Of a stretch of DNA of 64,000 nt, positions 24,541-33,212 are shown piece after piece. The translations under genes and the position numbers were made by a program. How positions within the stretch are numbered: position 1 is the stretch's first letter; each line of letters begins with the position of its first letter. This DNA comes from Isoptericola croceus. GTDB lineage: Bacteria > Actinomycetota > Actinomycetes > Actinomycetales > Cellulomonadaceae. The notes beneath the pieces were generated by a model. The model did no database searches and was not told where the DNA came from. It saw only the letters and a list, made by a program, of their open reading frames with translations. The stretch spans positions 1-64,000 of the forward strand of contig NZ_JARLLG010000003.1 in assembly GCF_029382255.1 (NCBI RefSeq), in the 5' to 3' direction.

Positions 24541-25941
24541 TCAGCGGTGCTGGTCGGCACTGTCGTGGTGCGCGAAGGTGCGCCGGGTGGTGAGGTCGAC
24601 CCCGGTGAGCACACCTGCCCGGCCCAGGAGCCGCCCGTTCTCCCAGTTGGACAGGCCCAGCTCCGGGAGCTCGAGCGCGTACTGGCCGTCGACCCAGTGC
24701 GTGAACCCGTCGCCCACGAACGGCGCGTTGACCAGGTCACGGAACCGCGCGTGCGCGGCCGGGTCCGCTGAGACGAGGGACGCCACGAACTGCGGGCTGT
24801 GCACGTTGAACAGTGCGACCGCCTCGTCGAGGTCGTCGACCACCACGAGGCTCAGCTCCGGCGTGTCCTCCCACTCCCACTCGGTGCCGAGCTCGTCGAG
24901 CGGCAGCAGGCTCGCGCGCGGCTCGTCGGACGGGCCCGCGGCCCGGCGCACCACGATGTGGCGTTCGAGCTCGGCGGGCGGTACCCAGCCCTCGCTGCCG
25001 TGCGCGACATGCACACGTGCGACGCCGCCGCGTGCGTCGGCGGCCTCGTCCGCCGCCCGCAGCAGCACGGGCACGAGTTCGTCCGCGCGTTCGCGCACGA
25101 CGGCGACGACGTTGAGGGTGTTGCAGACCTTCCGGTCCAGGGAGTGCCGCACGACGCCGGCGAAGCGCTCGGCCTGAGCGGCACCGTCGGCGACGACCCA
25201 CGCGCCGCCCGTGCCGTGCGCACTCACCGGGATCCCGCTCTGCCGCGCGACGCTGCTGAGCTGGATCACCGCTGCCCCCGATCCGCGCACCACGGCCAGC
25301 GCGAGCCGGGAGTCGCTGAACAGTGCCCAGCCGGCGGCCCGTTCGCGCACCGGGACCAGGGCGATCGCGCCGTCGGGCAGGTCCGTGGCGCGCAGCGCCG
25401 GGCGCAGGGCGTGCCGGTCGATCGCCTGAGCCGTCGCGAGCGCGTCGCCGCCGATGCGCAGCACTGCGGTGTTGCCCGTCGCCAGGACACCGGCCGCGTC
25501 AGCGAAGACGTTGGGGCGACCCTCGAAGACGAAACCGATCACCCCGAGCGGGGCGGAGACGATCTCGACGGCCCAGCCGTCGTGCTCGACGCGCTCGATC
25601 AGACCTGCGGAACTGTCCTCGGCGCGTGCCGCCTGCTGCGCTGCCCAGCCACGCAGGCCGGCGATCATGTCCTGGCGCATCTGCGCCGAGACGCGCAGCC
25701 TGGTGGTCGAGTGCCCGACCTGCTCCGCGCGGGCCACGTCCTTGGTGTTGGCAGTCTCGATGAGGTTCCAGACGGCGTCATCGGCCAGGGCGTCGGCAAA
25801 CGCCGTGTAGAAGTCACGCACCGCGCCTGGCGCCGCTGATCGCAGCTGTACGAACGCGTCGACTGCCGCGTCGACCTGTGCTGCCACGGCGGCGCGCACC
25901 GCCTCTGGGACGTGCAGGAGCGCCCCGGTCGACTGCACCAC
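24541..25941 (-). CDS. proA: ProA-like aldehyde dehydrogenase (glutamate-5-semialdehyde dehydrogenase family)
   Basis: 466 residues from GTG 25941 (GTG 25938 is equally possible). ProA signatures: LGVIGFVFEGRPNVFADAAG, NTAVLRIGGDAL, HGTGGAWVVADG, the catalytic cysteine in DRKVCNTLNVV, and a C-terminal FVGDGFTHWVDGQYALELPELGLSNW. Some positions differ from classical ProA and no proB is nearby, so it may be a second copy with another substrate. An in-frame TAG at 25947-25949 separates the start from an upstream ATG (25998). Confidence 0.8.
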   Translation of the reverse strand: MVQSTGALLHVPEAVRAAVAAQVDAAVDAFVQLRSAAPGAVRDFYTAFADALADDAVWNLIETANTKDVARAEQVGHSTTRLRVSAQMRQDMIAGLRGWAAQQAARAEDSSAGLIERVEHDGWAVEIVSAPLGVIGFVFEGRPNVFADAAGVLATGNTAVLRIGGDALATAQAIDRHALRPALRATDLPDGAIALVPVRERAAGWALFSDSRLALAVVRGSGAAVIQLSSVARQSGIPVSAHGTGGAWVVADGAAQAERFAGVVRHSLDRKVCNTLNVVAVVRERADELVPVLLRAADEAADARGGVARVHVAHGSEGWVPPAELERHIVVRRAAGPSDEPRASLLPLDELGTEWEWEDTPELSLVVVDDLDEAVALFNVHSPQFVASLVSADPAAHARFRDLVNAPFVGDGFTHWVDGQYALELPELGLSNWENGRLLGRAGVLTGVDLTTRRTFAHHDSADQHR

Positions 25942-26007
25942 GTGGAGCTAGTCGCCCGCGCGAAAGGCCGCGGCGAGCTCGCGCCCCTGCTCAGCCATCC
26001 CGGTGGG

Positions 26008-26583
26008 TCAGTCAACACCTGCCGCGTCGAGGAGAGCGCCCACGGTCGGTGAGACGAGCCCGGCCAGGTCGTCGGCCCCGATCCCCGCGCGGGCGCTGGC
26101 ACCGTCGAAGACCAGCATGAGCTGCCGTTCCAACAGGTCGGGGCTGGCTGCTCCGCCCCGCTCCGCCTCGGCGCGGAAGAATCCCGCCAGGTCCTCCTTC
26201 ACACCGCGGGCAACCCGGCTGGCGGGGTGGGTGGGGTTCTTGAGCTCGATCTGGATGGCCAGGTATCGGCAGCCGTGGAAGTCGGGCGCACCGGTCTGCG
26301 ACTCCATCTGTGCGAAGACGTGCAGGATCCGCTCGCGCGGTGACCGGTCGTCGTCCGCTGCGGGCAGGAGCCATGCCGTGTAGGCGGGCACGCCTCGCTC
26401 CAGGCTCACCGCCAGCAGCTCGTCCTTGCTCTCGAAGAACTGGTAGAGGGAACGCTTCGACACTCCCGCCGCCTGGCACAACGCTTGGATGCCGATGCTG
26501 ATGCCCTCGCGGTAGGTCAGTACCGCTGCCGCCTCCAGCAGCCGCTCTCGAGGGCCCGGCCTTGCCTCTGCCTCCGTGGTCAT
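26008..26583 (-). CDS. TetR family transcriptional regulator
   Basis: 191 residues from ATG 26583. N-terminal helix-turn-helix: RERLLEAAAVLTYREGISIG, IQALCQAAGVSKRSLYQFFESKDELLAVSLERG. C-terminal ligand domain with HGCRYLAIQIELKNPTHPA. TAAACT ends six bases before the ATG (leaderless pattern), and AAACCGATCGGTTT lies 33 bases upstream. The same palindrome stands before the hydrolase at 26638, so the regulator very likely represses both. Confidence 0.9.
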   Translation of the reverse strand: MTTEAEARPGPRERLLEAAAVLTYREGISIGIQALCQAAGVSKRSLYQFFESKDELLAVSLERGVPAYTAWLLPAADDDRSPRERILHVFAQMESQTGAPDFHGCRYLAIQIELKNPTHPASRVARGVKEDLAGFFRAEAERGGAASPDLLERQLMLVFDGASARAGIGADDLAGLVSPTVGALLDAAGVD

Positions 26584-26589
26584 GCGGTG

Positions 26590-26595
26590 AGTTTA
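26590..26595 (-). promoter_or_regulatory. -10-like TAAACT of the TetR gene, leaderless spacing
   Basis: TAAACT ends six bases before the ATG. The TetR palindrome at 26616-26629 covers the expected -35 position. Confidence 0.5.
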
Positions 26596-26615
26596 GCCCG
26601 GCATCGCCATCGTGG

Positions 26616-26629
26616 AAACCGATCGGTTT
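26616..26629. promoter_or_regulatory. TetR operator 1
   Basis: Perfect palindrome AAACCGATCGGTTT, 33 bases upstream of the TetR ATG and overlapping its expected -35. Identical to the site at 27580-27593. Confidence 0.75.
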
Positions 26630-26637
26630 AAGTACGG

Positions 26638-27516
26638 TCAGGCGACGGTGTTCAACAAGTCGGCCAGCACGTCCGGTCGCTCGAGGGCGATGAAGTGACC
26701 TGCCCCGGGCACCTGCGTGAACTCGGCGTCGGGCAGCAGATCCTTGTTGGCCTGCCGGTCCGACGATCGGGACCAGTCCTTCTCCCCGTAGACGAGGTGG
26801 ACGGGCGCCTTGACCTCGGGGTATCGCGAGCGGGCTTCGATGAGGCTGGGCAGGTTCTGGTACACGGCCCGGGCGACGGTCGGGTAGCCGGGGCGGGTCC
26901 CGACGTGGAGCAACTCGTCCACGTAGTCGTCCCGCAGGGCGGTGGTGTCACCCAGGCCGCCCTGCAGGATCGCGCGGAGGGCAGGCTTGGGCTCCACCCC
27001 GGCAACCACGGGGCCCACACCCGGAGTGCGGACGGCGCCGACCACGATCCGGGCCAGGAGGCTGGACCGGGCGATCCCACCGGGGAAGTCGTAGGTGTTG
27101 ACCGCCACGACGCGCCGTACCCGGTGCGGCAGATCGGCCGCGACGGTCAGGGCGAGCGTCGCGCCCATGGACTCTCCGACCAACGTCACGTCGTTGAGGT
27201 CGAGCTCCGTCAGGAGCCGTTCGACGCCTGCGCGCATCGCCGGCTCCTGATACGACGCCCCGGGCACGATCTCGGAGTAGCCCATCCCCGGCAGATCGAG
27301 GGCGTACACGGTGTAGTGGTCCGAGATCAGCGGGATGAGCGAGCGAAAGTGCTCGGCCTGCGTGCGCACGGTGTGCAGCAGGACGACGGGAGCGCCGGCG
27401 CCCGCCTTGAGGTAGCGCAGCGCTCCGTCGCGGCTGCCCCGCCCGCCGCGCGGGGCGAGCGTGTGGCTGGTGGTCTCCGGAACATGGATCGTGGATCGCG
27501 ACTCTGGGCTGGGCAT
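26638..27516 (-). CDS. Alpha/beta hydrolase
   Basis: 292 residues from ATG 27516, with GAGGAAG upstream. Alpha/beta hydrolase features: LLHTVRTQAEHFRSLIPLI (oxyanion strand; HT in place of the common HG), LDLPGMGYSE, nucleophile elbow VGESMGATLA (Ser), acid in YGEKDWSRSSD, and catalytic His in GAGHFIALERPD. No signal peptide. Substrate unknown. Its promoter carries the same palindrome as the TetR gene, so expression is probably induced by the TetR ligand. Confidence 0.85.
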   Translation of the reverse strand: MPSPESRSTIHVPETTSHTLAPRGGRGSRDGALRYLKAGAGAPVVLLHTVRTQAEHFRSLIPLISDHYTVYALDLPGMGYSEIVPGASYQEPAMRAGVERLLTELDLNDVTLVGESMGATLALTVAADLPHRVRRVVAVNTYDFPGGIARSSLLARIVVGAVRTPGVGPVVAGVEPKPALRAILQGGLGDTTALRDDYVDELLHVGTRPGYPTVARAVYQNLPSLIEARSRYPEVKAPVHLVYGEKDWSRSSDRQANKDLLPDAEFTQVPGAGHFIALERPDVLADLLNTVA

Positions 27517-27834
27517 GGTCTCTGCTTCCTCTGGTGTGACCGGGCGCGCTGAGGGTGGCGACTCGGGTGCGACCAGCGTAAACCGATCGGTTTCACATGG
27601 CAAGACTGTTGGCTGATTCGCGTTCAGCAGGCTCGGGCAGAGCCATGACCTGCCCGATCGCGGCAGGCTGGCGCCTGCTGAACCGAGGTCGTCCCTTCAG
27701 GCCCAGCCAGGCGCTGCTCGGCCAGCGCCGACGGCCTGGACTACTCTGAGCGGAATGCACCCACTTCATCAGCGAGGGCTCTCGGTCCTGGGCCGCGGCG
27801 TCGACCCCGATTCCGAGCCGGTCCGGTTCGAAGA
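27517..27834. other. 318-base intergenic region with operator
   Basis: Separates the reverse hydrolase from the forward Nudix gene. Holds TetR operator 2 and the hydrolase promoter at its left. The right 200 bases show no gene or clear motif. Confidence 0.5.
27580..27593. promoter_or_regulatory. TetR operator 2 (hydrolase promoter)
   Basis: AAACCGATCGGTTT, identical to the site before the TetR gene. On the reverse strand a -10-like TACGCT (27575-27580) begins at its last base, so bound regulator would block the promoter. Confidence 0.75.
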
Positions 27835-27843
27835 GTGCGGCCG

Positions 27844-28407
27844 GTGACCTCGGCGGAGTCGTCGACGGCGTCCTCGCTGGGGCCCGACTGGGTCCTCAAG
27901 GACGACGGTCTGCGGCACCGGCGCGCGGCCCGCATCATCGTCCTGGACGGTGCGGGCCGCGCGCTGCTCGTCCGCGGCCACGACGCCGACCAGCCCGGAC
28001 GCTCGTGGTGGTTCACGATCGGCGGCGGCATCGAGCCTGGCGAGTCCGAGGCGGCGGCCGCCGTGCGTGAAGCGCGCGAGGAGGCCGGCCTCGAGCTGAC
28101 GGAGGCCGACCTCGAGGGCCCCGTGATGACCCGCGCCGGGATCTTCCACTTCTATGCGGAGACCTGCCGCCAGGACGAGGTCTTCTTCGTCGCTCGCGTC
28201 GCCCGCCACGACCCGACCGACGCCGGCTGGACCGCGCAGGAGCGCGACGTGCTGGACGAGATGCGCTGGATGGGCGCCGCCGAGCTGCGCGCGCAGCAGA
28301 TCGAGATCTTCCCCACCGTGCTGCCCGACCTCGTCGAGTCGCTGGCCGGCGGGTGGGACGGGACCGTGCGCCACCTGGGCACCGAGCACGACGACGAGAC
28401 CGCCTGA
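27844..28407 (+). CDS. Nudix hydrolase
   Basis: 187 residues from GTG 27844, which has GAAGAG 8 bases upstream; GTG 27835 would add three residues. Nudix box complete: GGGIEPGESEAAAAVREA then REEAGL. Preceded by WWFTIGGG and followed by FFVARVARHD and EMRWMGAAEL. Hydrolyses a nucleoside diphosphate-linked compound; substrate unknown. It has its own promoter region and is not obviously tied to the TetR pair. Confidence 0.88.
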   Translation: MTSAESSTASSLGPDWVLKDDGLRHRRAARIIVLDGAGRALLVRGHDADQPGRSWWFTIGGGIEPGESEAAAAVREAREEAGLELTEADLEGPVMTRAGIFHFYAETCRQDEVFFVARVARHDPTDAGWTAQERDVLDEMRWMGAAELRAQQIEIFPTVLPDLVESLAGGWDGTVRHLGTEHDDETA

Positions 28408-28503
28408 CCCTGCGCGGTCCGTCGGGTTCATTTACCGTGGCAACCGGTAGATGTTCAGCGTGGTGACGATGTCGTCGCACGGGACAGACCGGGGGGACCA
28501 CGA

Positions 28504-29034
28504 ATGAAACGGCTGACGAAGGCGGCGCTCGCGACGGGAGCCGGAGCGCTGCTCCTGCTCGGTGGGGCGCAGACGCTCGCGTACTGGACGGCGGAGGGGA
28601 CCGCGACGGGCACCGACGTGACGGCCGGGACCTTGACGATGACGGACGGCGCGTGCGGCGAGTGGCTCCTCGACGACGGATCCGCCGTGGTGGAGGGCAT
28701 CGTGCCGGGGGACACGCTCACCACCACATGCACCCTGGCGGTGAGCGGTACCGGTGATCACCTGGCGCTCGGCGACATCACGGTGAGCGACCCGGGCTGG
28801 GCGGAGGACAACCCCCTGACCGCGGCGCTCGAGATCTCGCCGGCCAGCGCGACGTTGGGTGGCGAGGAGCTGACCCTGCCGCTCGCGGAGCCGGTCCCTG
28901 TCGCGGTGGATGACGAGCTGGTGGTCACCGTCGAGGCGGAGTTCGACACCGCCGCCGGGAACGACACACAGACGCTGACCGCTGCGCTCGACGACGTGAC
29001 GGTTCAGGTCACCCAGGCGCACCTCGTCCCCTGA
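28504..29034 (+). CDS. Alternate-type signal peptide exported protein (SipW substrate, TasA/camelysin-like)
   Basis: 176 residues, ATG after GGGGGGACC. The N-terminus MKRLTKAALATGAGALLLLGG, then AQTLAYWTAEG, is the long export signal typical of proteins processed by SipW-type peptidases, which stand next to their gene, as here. The mature part is Thr/Asp-rich beta-strand sequence with two cysteines (GACGEW, TTTCTL) that may pair. Expected to be a small secreted surface or fibre subunit. First gene of a four-gene cassette. Confidence 0.75.
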   Translation: MKRLTKAALATGAGALLLLGGAQTLAYWTAEGTATGTDVTAGTLTMTDGACGEWLLDDGSAVVEGIVPGDTLTTTCTLAVSGTGDHLALGDITVSDPGWAEDNPLTAALEISPASATLGGEELTLPLAEPVPVAVDDELVVTVEAEFDTAAGNDTQTLTAALDDVTVQVTQAHLVP

Positions 29035-29044
29035 CCGGCGACCT

Positions 29045-29593
29045 GTGCGTGTCGCGTGCCGCCTCGCCGGACGTGGCCTCGCCGCCGTGGTCGTGGTGGT
29101 CGCGGGCGCCGCGTTGATCCTGGGCGTCCTGGTGCCCCGGCTCGCCGGCGCGACGCCGTACACGGTGATGACGCGGTCGATGGAACCTGCTCTCGGGGTG
29201 GGCACGCTCGTCGTGGTGCGGCCCGTGGAGGCGGCAGCGGTGGCGACGGGTGACGTGATCACCTACCAGCTCCGCTCCGGCGAGCCCGCTGTCGTGACCC
29301 ATCGAGTCGTCGGCCTCGGGACGACGGCGGGCGGCGAACGGCTCTTCGTCACTCGCGGTGACGCGAACGAGGTGGCCGATCCGCGACCCGTGCGCGCCGT
29401 GCAGGTGCGAGGCGCCGTCTGGTACGCGGTACCCGGGCTGGGGCACGTGTCCAGCCTCGCCTCGGGTCAGCAGCGACAGGTGTGGGGCACGGTCGTCGCC
29501 GCCGGGCTGCTCGGCTACGCCGGGCTGCTCGTGGTGCGAGAGGTGCAGGCACGGCGTGCGGGGACGGCACGGCGAGAGGGGGCGGCCGCATGA
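29045..29593 (+). CDS. SipW-type (ER-type) signal peptidase I
   Basis: 182 residues from GTG 29045. N-terminal membrane helix (GLAAVVVVVAGAALILGVLV), catalytic Ser45 in VMTRSMEPAL, and His86 in VVTHRVVG where ordinary bacterial enzymes have lysine; this Ser/His pair marks the SipW/archaeal type. TRGDANEVADPRPV domain and a C-terminal helix (GTVVAAGLLGYAGLLVV). Very probably cleaves the two neighbouring alternate-signal proteins. Confidence 0.88.
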   Translation: MRVACRLAGRGLAAVVVVVAGAALILGVLVPRLAGATPYTVMTRSMEPALGVGTLVVVRPVEAAAVATGDVITYQLRSGEPAVVTHRVVGLGTTAGGERLFVTRGDANEVADPRPVRAVQVRGAVWYAVPGLGHVSSLASGQQRQVWGTVVAAGLLGYAGLLVVREVQARRAGTARREGAAA

Positions 29594-30237
29594 GCAGGAT
29601 GCTTCGGACGGCCGCGCTCGCCGCCGGTGCGGGCCTGGTCGCAGCGCTGGCCGGACCGGGTGCCCTGGCCGTCACCGCGCCGTCGGCGGAGGCGTCGGGC
29701 GAAGGCCGGGGTGCGGTGGCGCTCAGCGTCGACGGGCAGGTCTGGTCCGAGGACATGGACGTCTCGCTGCTGGACCCCGCCCAGGTCTGGGTGCCGGGCG
29801 ACGTGGAACGCACGTCGTTGCTGGTGCGCCATGACGGGACCGGTGAGGCACGCGGCACGGTGTCCGTGTCGGTCGGCGGTCATCCGGAGCTCGCCGAGGC
29901 GATCGACGTGCGGGTGCGGGCCGGTGGGCAACCATGGCGCGCCGGGGGGACCGCCCCGCTCGTCGTGGGCCAGGGTGACGAGCTGCCGGTCGAGCTCGAG
30001 GTCGCGTTCATGCCGGAGGCAGGAAACGCCACGCAGGGCGGGCCCGTCCGGCTCGACGTCGCGGTCCTGCTCGCCGGCGACGACCCCGGTGCCGTCCGGC
30101 CTCCGGTCGTCCCGGGCGGCGCCCTGCCGCGCACGGGCGTCGACGTGTGGTTCCTGCTCGTGCTCGCCGCGGCAGCGACCGCCGGAGGGCTCGCCGTCCG
30201 CGGCGGTGTGCGACGCAGGGAGGGCGGCGATGCCTGA
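29590..30237 (+). CDS. Sortase-type LPXTG surface protein
   Basis: 215 residues; ATG overlaps the signal peptidase gene. N-terminal signal sequence (AALAAGAGLVAALAGPGALA), a beta-rich extracellular domain of about 130 residues, then a complete sorting signal: LPRTG, hydrophobic VWFLLVLAAAATAGGLAVRGG and a final RRR. Expected to be linked to the cell wall by a sortase; no sortase is in the window. May anchor the secreted proteins of the cassette. Confidence 0.82.
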   Translation: MSRMLRTAALAAGAGLVAALAGPGALAVTAPSAEASGEGRGAVALSVDGQVWSEDMDVSLLDPAQVWVPGDVERTSLLVRHDGTGEARGTVSVSVGGHPELAEAIDVRVRAGGQPWRAGGTAPLVVGQGDELPVELEVAFMPEAGNATQGGPVRLDVAVLLAGDDPGAVRPPVVPGGALPRTGVDVWFLLVLAAAATAGGLAVRGGVRRREGGDA

Positions 30238-31090
30238 CGGCGCTCGCGGGGCCCGGGTGGGGCTGCTCGCCGGCTTTCTCGCCGTCGTGCTCGCGCTGTC
30301 CGGCGGGGGAGCGGCCTGGGCCTGGTGGCAGGCGACGGCTCAGGCGGACGCGCCCCCTGCTGTGCCCTCCGGTTCCGTGGACGTCCAGGTGGTCGGGCTG
30401 GGCAACGAGCTCGTCGGCCCCGGTGGCTCGGTCGCGCTGCCCGCGCTCAGCCTGACCGGCGCGTTCCCCGGCAGCGGTGACTCCGAGGTCGTCACCGTCC
30501 GCAACGCGAGCAGCCGGGCCGCGACGGTGACCGCCACGATGTCGCGTACCGGCACGCTGGGGGCGGTGTTCACCACAACCGCGACGTTCGGCGGCACCGA
30601 CGACGGACCCGGGTGCACGGGCGGGAGCGGCGCCACGACCACCATCGCGGCCGGCGGCACGGCGACGCTGTGCCTCGCCGTCGGGCTGTCCGCGACGGCG
30701 CCGTCGGGCACGCAGGGGCAGACGGGGAGCGTGACGACCACCCTGGCGGCGTCGTTGCCCGGCACGTCGTGGACGGACCAGGGAACGATCACCAGCGGGG
30801 CCGTGAACGCCGGGGTGGTAGCGGCCACCACGCTGAACTGCGGGGCGATCGGTGTCTTCTCGGTGACGTTCACCTGGCCTGCCGTGAGCGGGGCGACGTC
30901 CTATCGGCTGCACTACGGCAACGGCGGCTCGCAAATGAACGTCACGGGGACCAGCCAGACGATCACGTCGGTGATCAGCGGCGGGACGGCCTGGGTCGTC
31001 ACACAGCGCAACTTCGGTCAGGTCACCTGGACCTCGGTGCCCTCCAACACCCGGAGCTACACCGTCGCGCTCGCTTCCCTCTGCGGCTGA
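30230..31090 (+). CDS. Secreted surface protein with alternate-type signal
   Basis: 286 residues; ATG overlaps the preceding stop by eight bases and follows GGGAGGG. N-terminal GLLAGFLAVVLALSGGGAAW, then AWWQATAQ, resembles the SipW-type signal of the first gene. The rest is Thr/Ser/Gly-rich beta sequence with an early TasA-like part (VDVQVVGLGNELVG...), paired cysteines, and a C-terminal fibronectin-III-like stretch (VTFTWPAVSGATSYRLHYG). Probably the second substrate of the neighbouring peptidase. Confidence 0.7.
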   Translation: MPDGARGARVGLLAGFLAVVLALSGGGAAWAWWQATAQADAPPAVPSGSVDVQVVGLGNELVGPGGSVALPALSLTGAFPGSGDSEVVTVRNASSRAATVTATMSRTGTLGAVFTTTATFGGTDDGPGCTGGSGATTTIAAGGTATLCLAVGLSATAPSGTQGQTGSVTTTLAASLPGTSWTDQGTITSGAVNAGVVAATTLNCGAIGVFSVTFTWPAVSGATSYRLHYGNGGSQMNVTGTSQTITSVISGGTAWVVTQRNFGQVTWTSVPSNTRSYTVALASLCG

Positions 31091-31120
31091 ACGCCGTGCG
31101 GGCGTCCGCCGCCCAGCCCG

Positions 31121-31126
31121 TACCAT
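31121..31126 (+). promoter_or_regulatory. -10-like TACCAT of pdxT, leaderless spacing
   Basis: TACCAT ends six bases before GTG 31133, which favours that start over GTG 31127. Confidence 0.45.
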
Positions 31127-31132
31127 GTGCCG

Positions 31133-31777
31133 GTGCCTGCCACGATCGGAGTCCTCGCCCTGCAGGGCGACGTCCGCGAGCACCAGGTGGCCCTCGAGGC
31201 CGCGGGTGCTCGGACCGTCCCCGTGCGCCGTCGCGCAGAGCTGGAGGCCGTGGACGGCCTCGTCCTGCCCGGTGGCGAGTCCACGACCATCGACAAGCTG
31301 CTGCGGATCTTCGAGCTGCGCGAGCCACTGCGCGACGCGATCGAGTCGGGGTTGCCGGTCTACGGTTCCTGCGCCGGCATGATCCTGCTCGCCGAGCGCA
31401 TCATCGGCGGGATCGACGGTCAGCAGACCCTCGGCGGGATGGACGTCACGGTCCGGCGCAACGCGTTCGGCCGCCAGGTCGACTCGTTCGAGGCGGACCT
31501 CGAGGTCAGCGGGGTCACTGACGGCCCGGACGGTGCCGCCGTGCGTGCCGTGTTCATCCGCGCGCCGTGGATCGAGGAGGCCGGTCCCGAGGTCGAGGTG
31601 CTGGCCCGCATCCCGGAGCGCACCACGGACGGGACGGCAGCCGGCGCTGCCGCCGGTAAGATCGTCGCAGCACGTTCCGGACGGCTGCTCGCCACCGCCT
31701 TTCACCCGGAGGTCACCGGGGACGGCAGGGTGCATGCGCTGTTCGTCCGCCTTGTCAACGGATCGCGAAGGAGTTAG
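31133..31777 (+). CDS. pdxT: Pyridoxal 5'-phosphate synthase glutaminase subunit
   Basis: 214 residues from GTG 31133, chosen because it follows TACCAT by six bases and begins [19 protein letters not shown] 31127 adds two residues. Glutaminase triad: Cys in [12 protein letters not shown], His/Glu in FHPEVTGD. Also [13 protein letters not shown]. Supplies ammonia to PdxS. It is followed closely by yebC, as in mycobacteria, but separated from pdxS. Confidence 0.93.
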   Translation: MPATIGVLALQGDVREHQVALEAAGARTVPVRRRAELEAVDGLVLPGGESTTIDKLLRIFELREPLRDAIESGLPVYGSCAGMILLAERIIGGIDGQQTLGGMDVTVRRNAFGRQVDSFEADLEVSGVTDGPDGAAVRAVFIRAPWIEEAGPEVEVLARIPERTTDGTAAGAAAGKIVAARSGRLLATAFHPEVTGDGRVHALFVRLVNGSRRS

Positions 31778-31784
31778 TCAGGTC

Positions 31785-32543
31785 ATGTCCGGTCACTCGA
31801 AGTGGGCCACGACCAAGCACAAGAAGGCCGCGATCGATGCCAAGCGCGGCAAGCTCTTCGCGAAGCTGATCAAGAACATCGAGGTCGCGGCGCGTACGGG
31901 TGGTGGCGACGTGGCGGGCAACCCGACGCTGTTCGACGCCATCCAGAAGGCGAAGAAGTCGTCGGTCCCCAACGACAACATCGACCGCGCGGTCAAGCGC
32001 GGCTCCGGCGAGGGCGCCGACGCCGTCGACTACCAGACGATCATGTACGAGGGTTACGGCAACAACGGCATCGCCGTGCTCGTCGAGTGCCTGACCGACA
32101 ACAAGAACCGGGCGGCAGCCGAGGTTCGCACCGCGTTCTCGCGTAACGGCGGCAACCTCGCCGACCCTGGTTCGGTGTCCTACCTGTTCTCGCGCAAGGG
32201 GCTCGTCGTCGTGCCGAAGGCCGACGGCGTCACCGAGGACGACGTGATGCTCGCGGCGCTGGACGCGGGCGCCGAGGAGGTGACCGACGTCGGGGAGTAC
32301 ATCGAGGTGCTCAGCGAGGCGACGGACCTGGTCGCCGTGCGCTCGGCCATCGTCGACGCGGGGCTGGAGTACGACTCCGCGGACTCCGTCTGGCACCCGT
32401 CCATGCAGGTCGAGGTCGACGTGGAGGGAGCCCGCAAGATCATGCGGCTCATCGACGCGCTCGAGGACAGCGACGACGTGCAGAACGTCTACGCGAACTT
32501 CGACGCCTCCGACGACGTCATGGCCGCCCTCGACGCCGACTGA
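31785..32543 (+). CDS. yebC: YebC/PmpR family transcriptional regulator or translation factor
   Basis: 252 residues, complete. Begins with the invariant [20 protein letters not shown], continues with [28 protein letters not shown] and [28 protein letters not shown] lies about 12 bases upstream. Family members bind DNA; some are reported to relieve ribosome stalling at prolines. Sits before ruvC, a common arrangement. Confidence 0.93.
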   Translation: MSGHSKWATTKHKKAAIDAKRGKLFAKLIKNIEVAARTGGGDVAGNPTLFDAIQKAKKSSVPNDNIDRAVKRGSGEGADAVDYQTIMYEGYGNNGIAVLVECLTDNKNRAAAEVRTAFSRNGGNLADPGSVSYLFSRKGLVVVPKADGVTEDDVMLAALDAGAEEVTDVGEYIEVLSEATDLVAVRSAIVDAGLEYDSADSVWHPSMQVEVDVEGARKIMRLIDALEDSDDVQNVYANFDASDDVMAALDAD

Positions 32544-32612
32544 TCCACCGGTGAACCGCCGTCGGGCGCCGTGCTCCCGGCGATTGTCGGTGCTGCGTGA
32601 GACAGTGGCGCC

Positions 32613-33212
32613 GTGCGAGTGCTGGGAGTGGACCCGGGCCTGACCCGGTGCGGCGTCGGGGTGGTGGACTCGCGCCCTGGCCGGCGTGCAGACCTGGTCG
32701 GCGTCGGGGTGCTCCGGACGGCGCCCGAGACGAGCACGGACCTGAGGCTGCTGGAGATCTCACGGGGTCTGGAGACCTGGCTCGACGAGCACACACCGGA
32801 CGTGGTGGCCGTGGAGCGGGTGTTCGCGCAGAACAACCGCGGCACCGTCATCGGGACGGCTCAGGTCGCAGGGCTCGCGATGGTGGCCGCCGCCCGACGC
32901 GGCGTGCCGGTCGCGCTGCACACCCCGAGCGAGGTGAAGGCCGCCGTCACCGGGTCGGGCCGCGCGGGCAAGGAACAGGTCCAACGCATGGTGGCGAACA
33001 TCCTGCGGCTCCCGGGCGCTCCGCAGCCGGCCGACGCGGCGGACGCCCTGGCGCTGGCGATCACGCACCTGTGGCGCCCGGCAGGGGCTCTGCAGGGCGG
33101 TGACCGGCACGAGGTGACCCCGGCGCAACGCGCCTGGGCGGCCGCGGAACGCAGGTCGCAGGCGCCGGCGCGGTACCGTACGGGTGTTCGAGGAAAGGAG
33201 GGTGTGCGGTGA
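32613..33212 (+). CDS. ruvC: Crossover junction endodeoxyribonuclease RuvC
   Basis: 199 residues from GTG 32613. Catalytic acids Asp7 ([12 protein letters not shown]), Glu68 ([11 protein letters not shown]), Asp141 and Asp144 ([13 protein letters not shown]). Cuts Holliday junctions with RuvAB. About 40 residues extend past the nuclease core. GTGA overlap with ruvA. Confidence 0.95.
   Translation: MRVLGVDPGLTRCGVGVVDSRPGRRADLVGVGVLRTAPETSTDLRLLEISRGLETWLDEHTPDVVAVERVFAQNNRGTVIGTAQVAGLAMVAAARRGVPVALHTPSEVKAAVTGSGRAGKEQVQRMVANILRLPGAPQPADAADALALAITHLWRPAGALQGGDRHEVTPAQRAWAAAERRSQAPARYRTGVRGKEGVR

Noticed and set aside
28433-28449. Inverted repeat TACCG-N7-CGGTA before the surface cassette
   Set aside because: Arms are only five bases and such repeats are expected by chance in this composition; not strong enough to call an operator.
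33150-33210. GTTCGA near the ruvA start as a LexA half-site
   Set aside because: The matching TCGAAC half at four bases' distance is absent, so ruvCAB shows no SOS box here.
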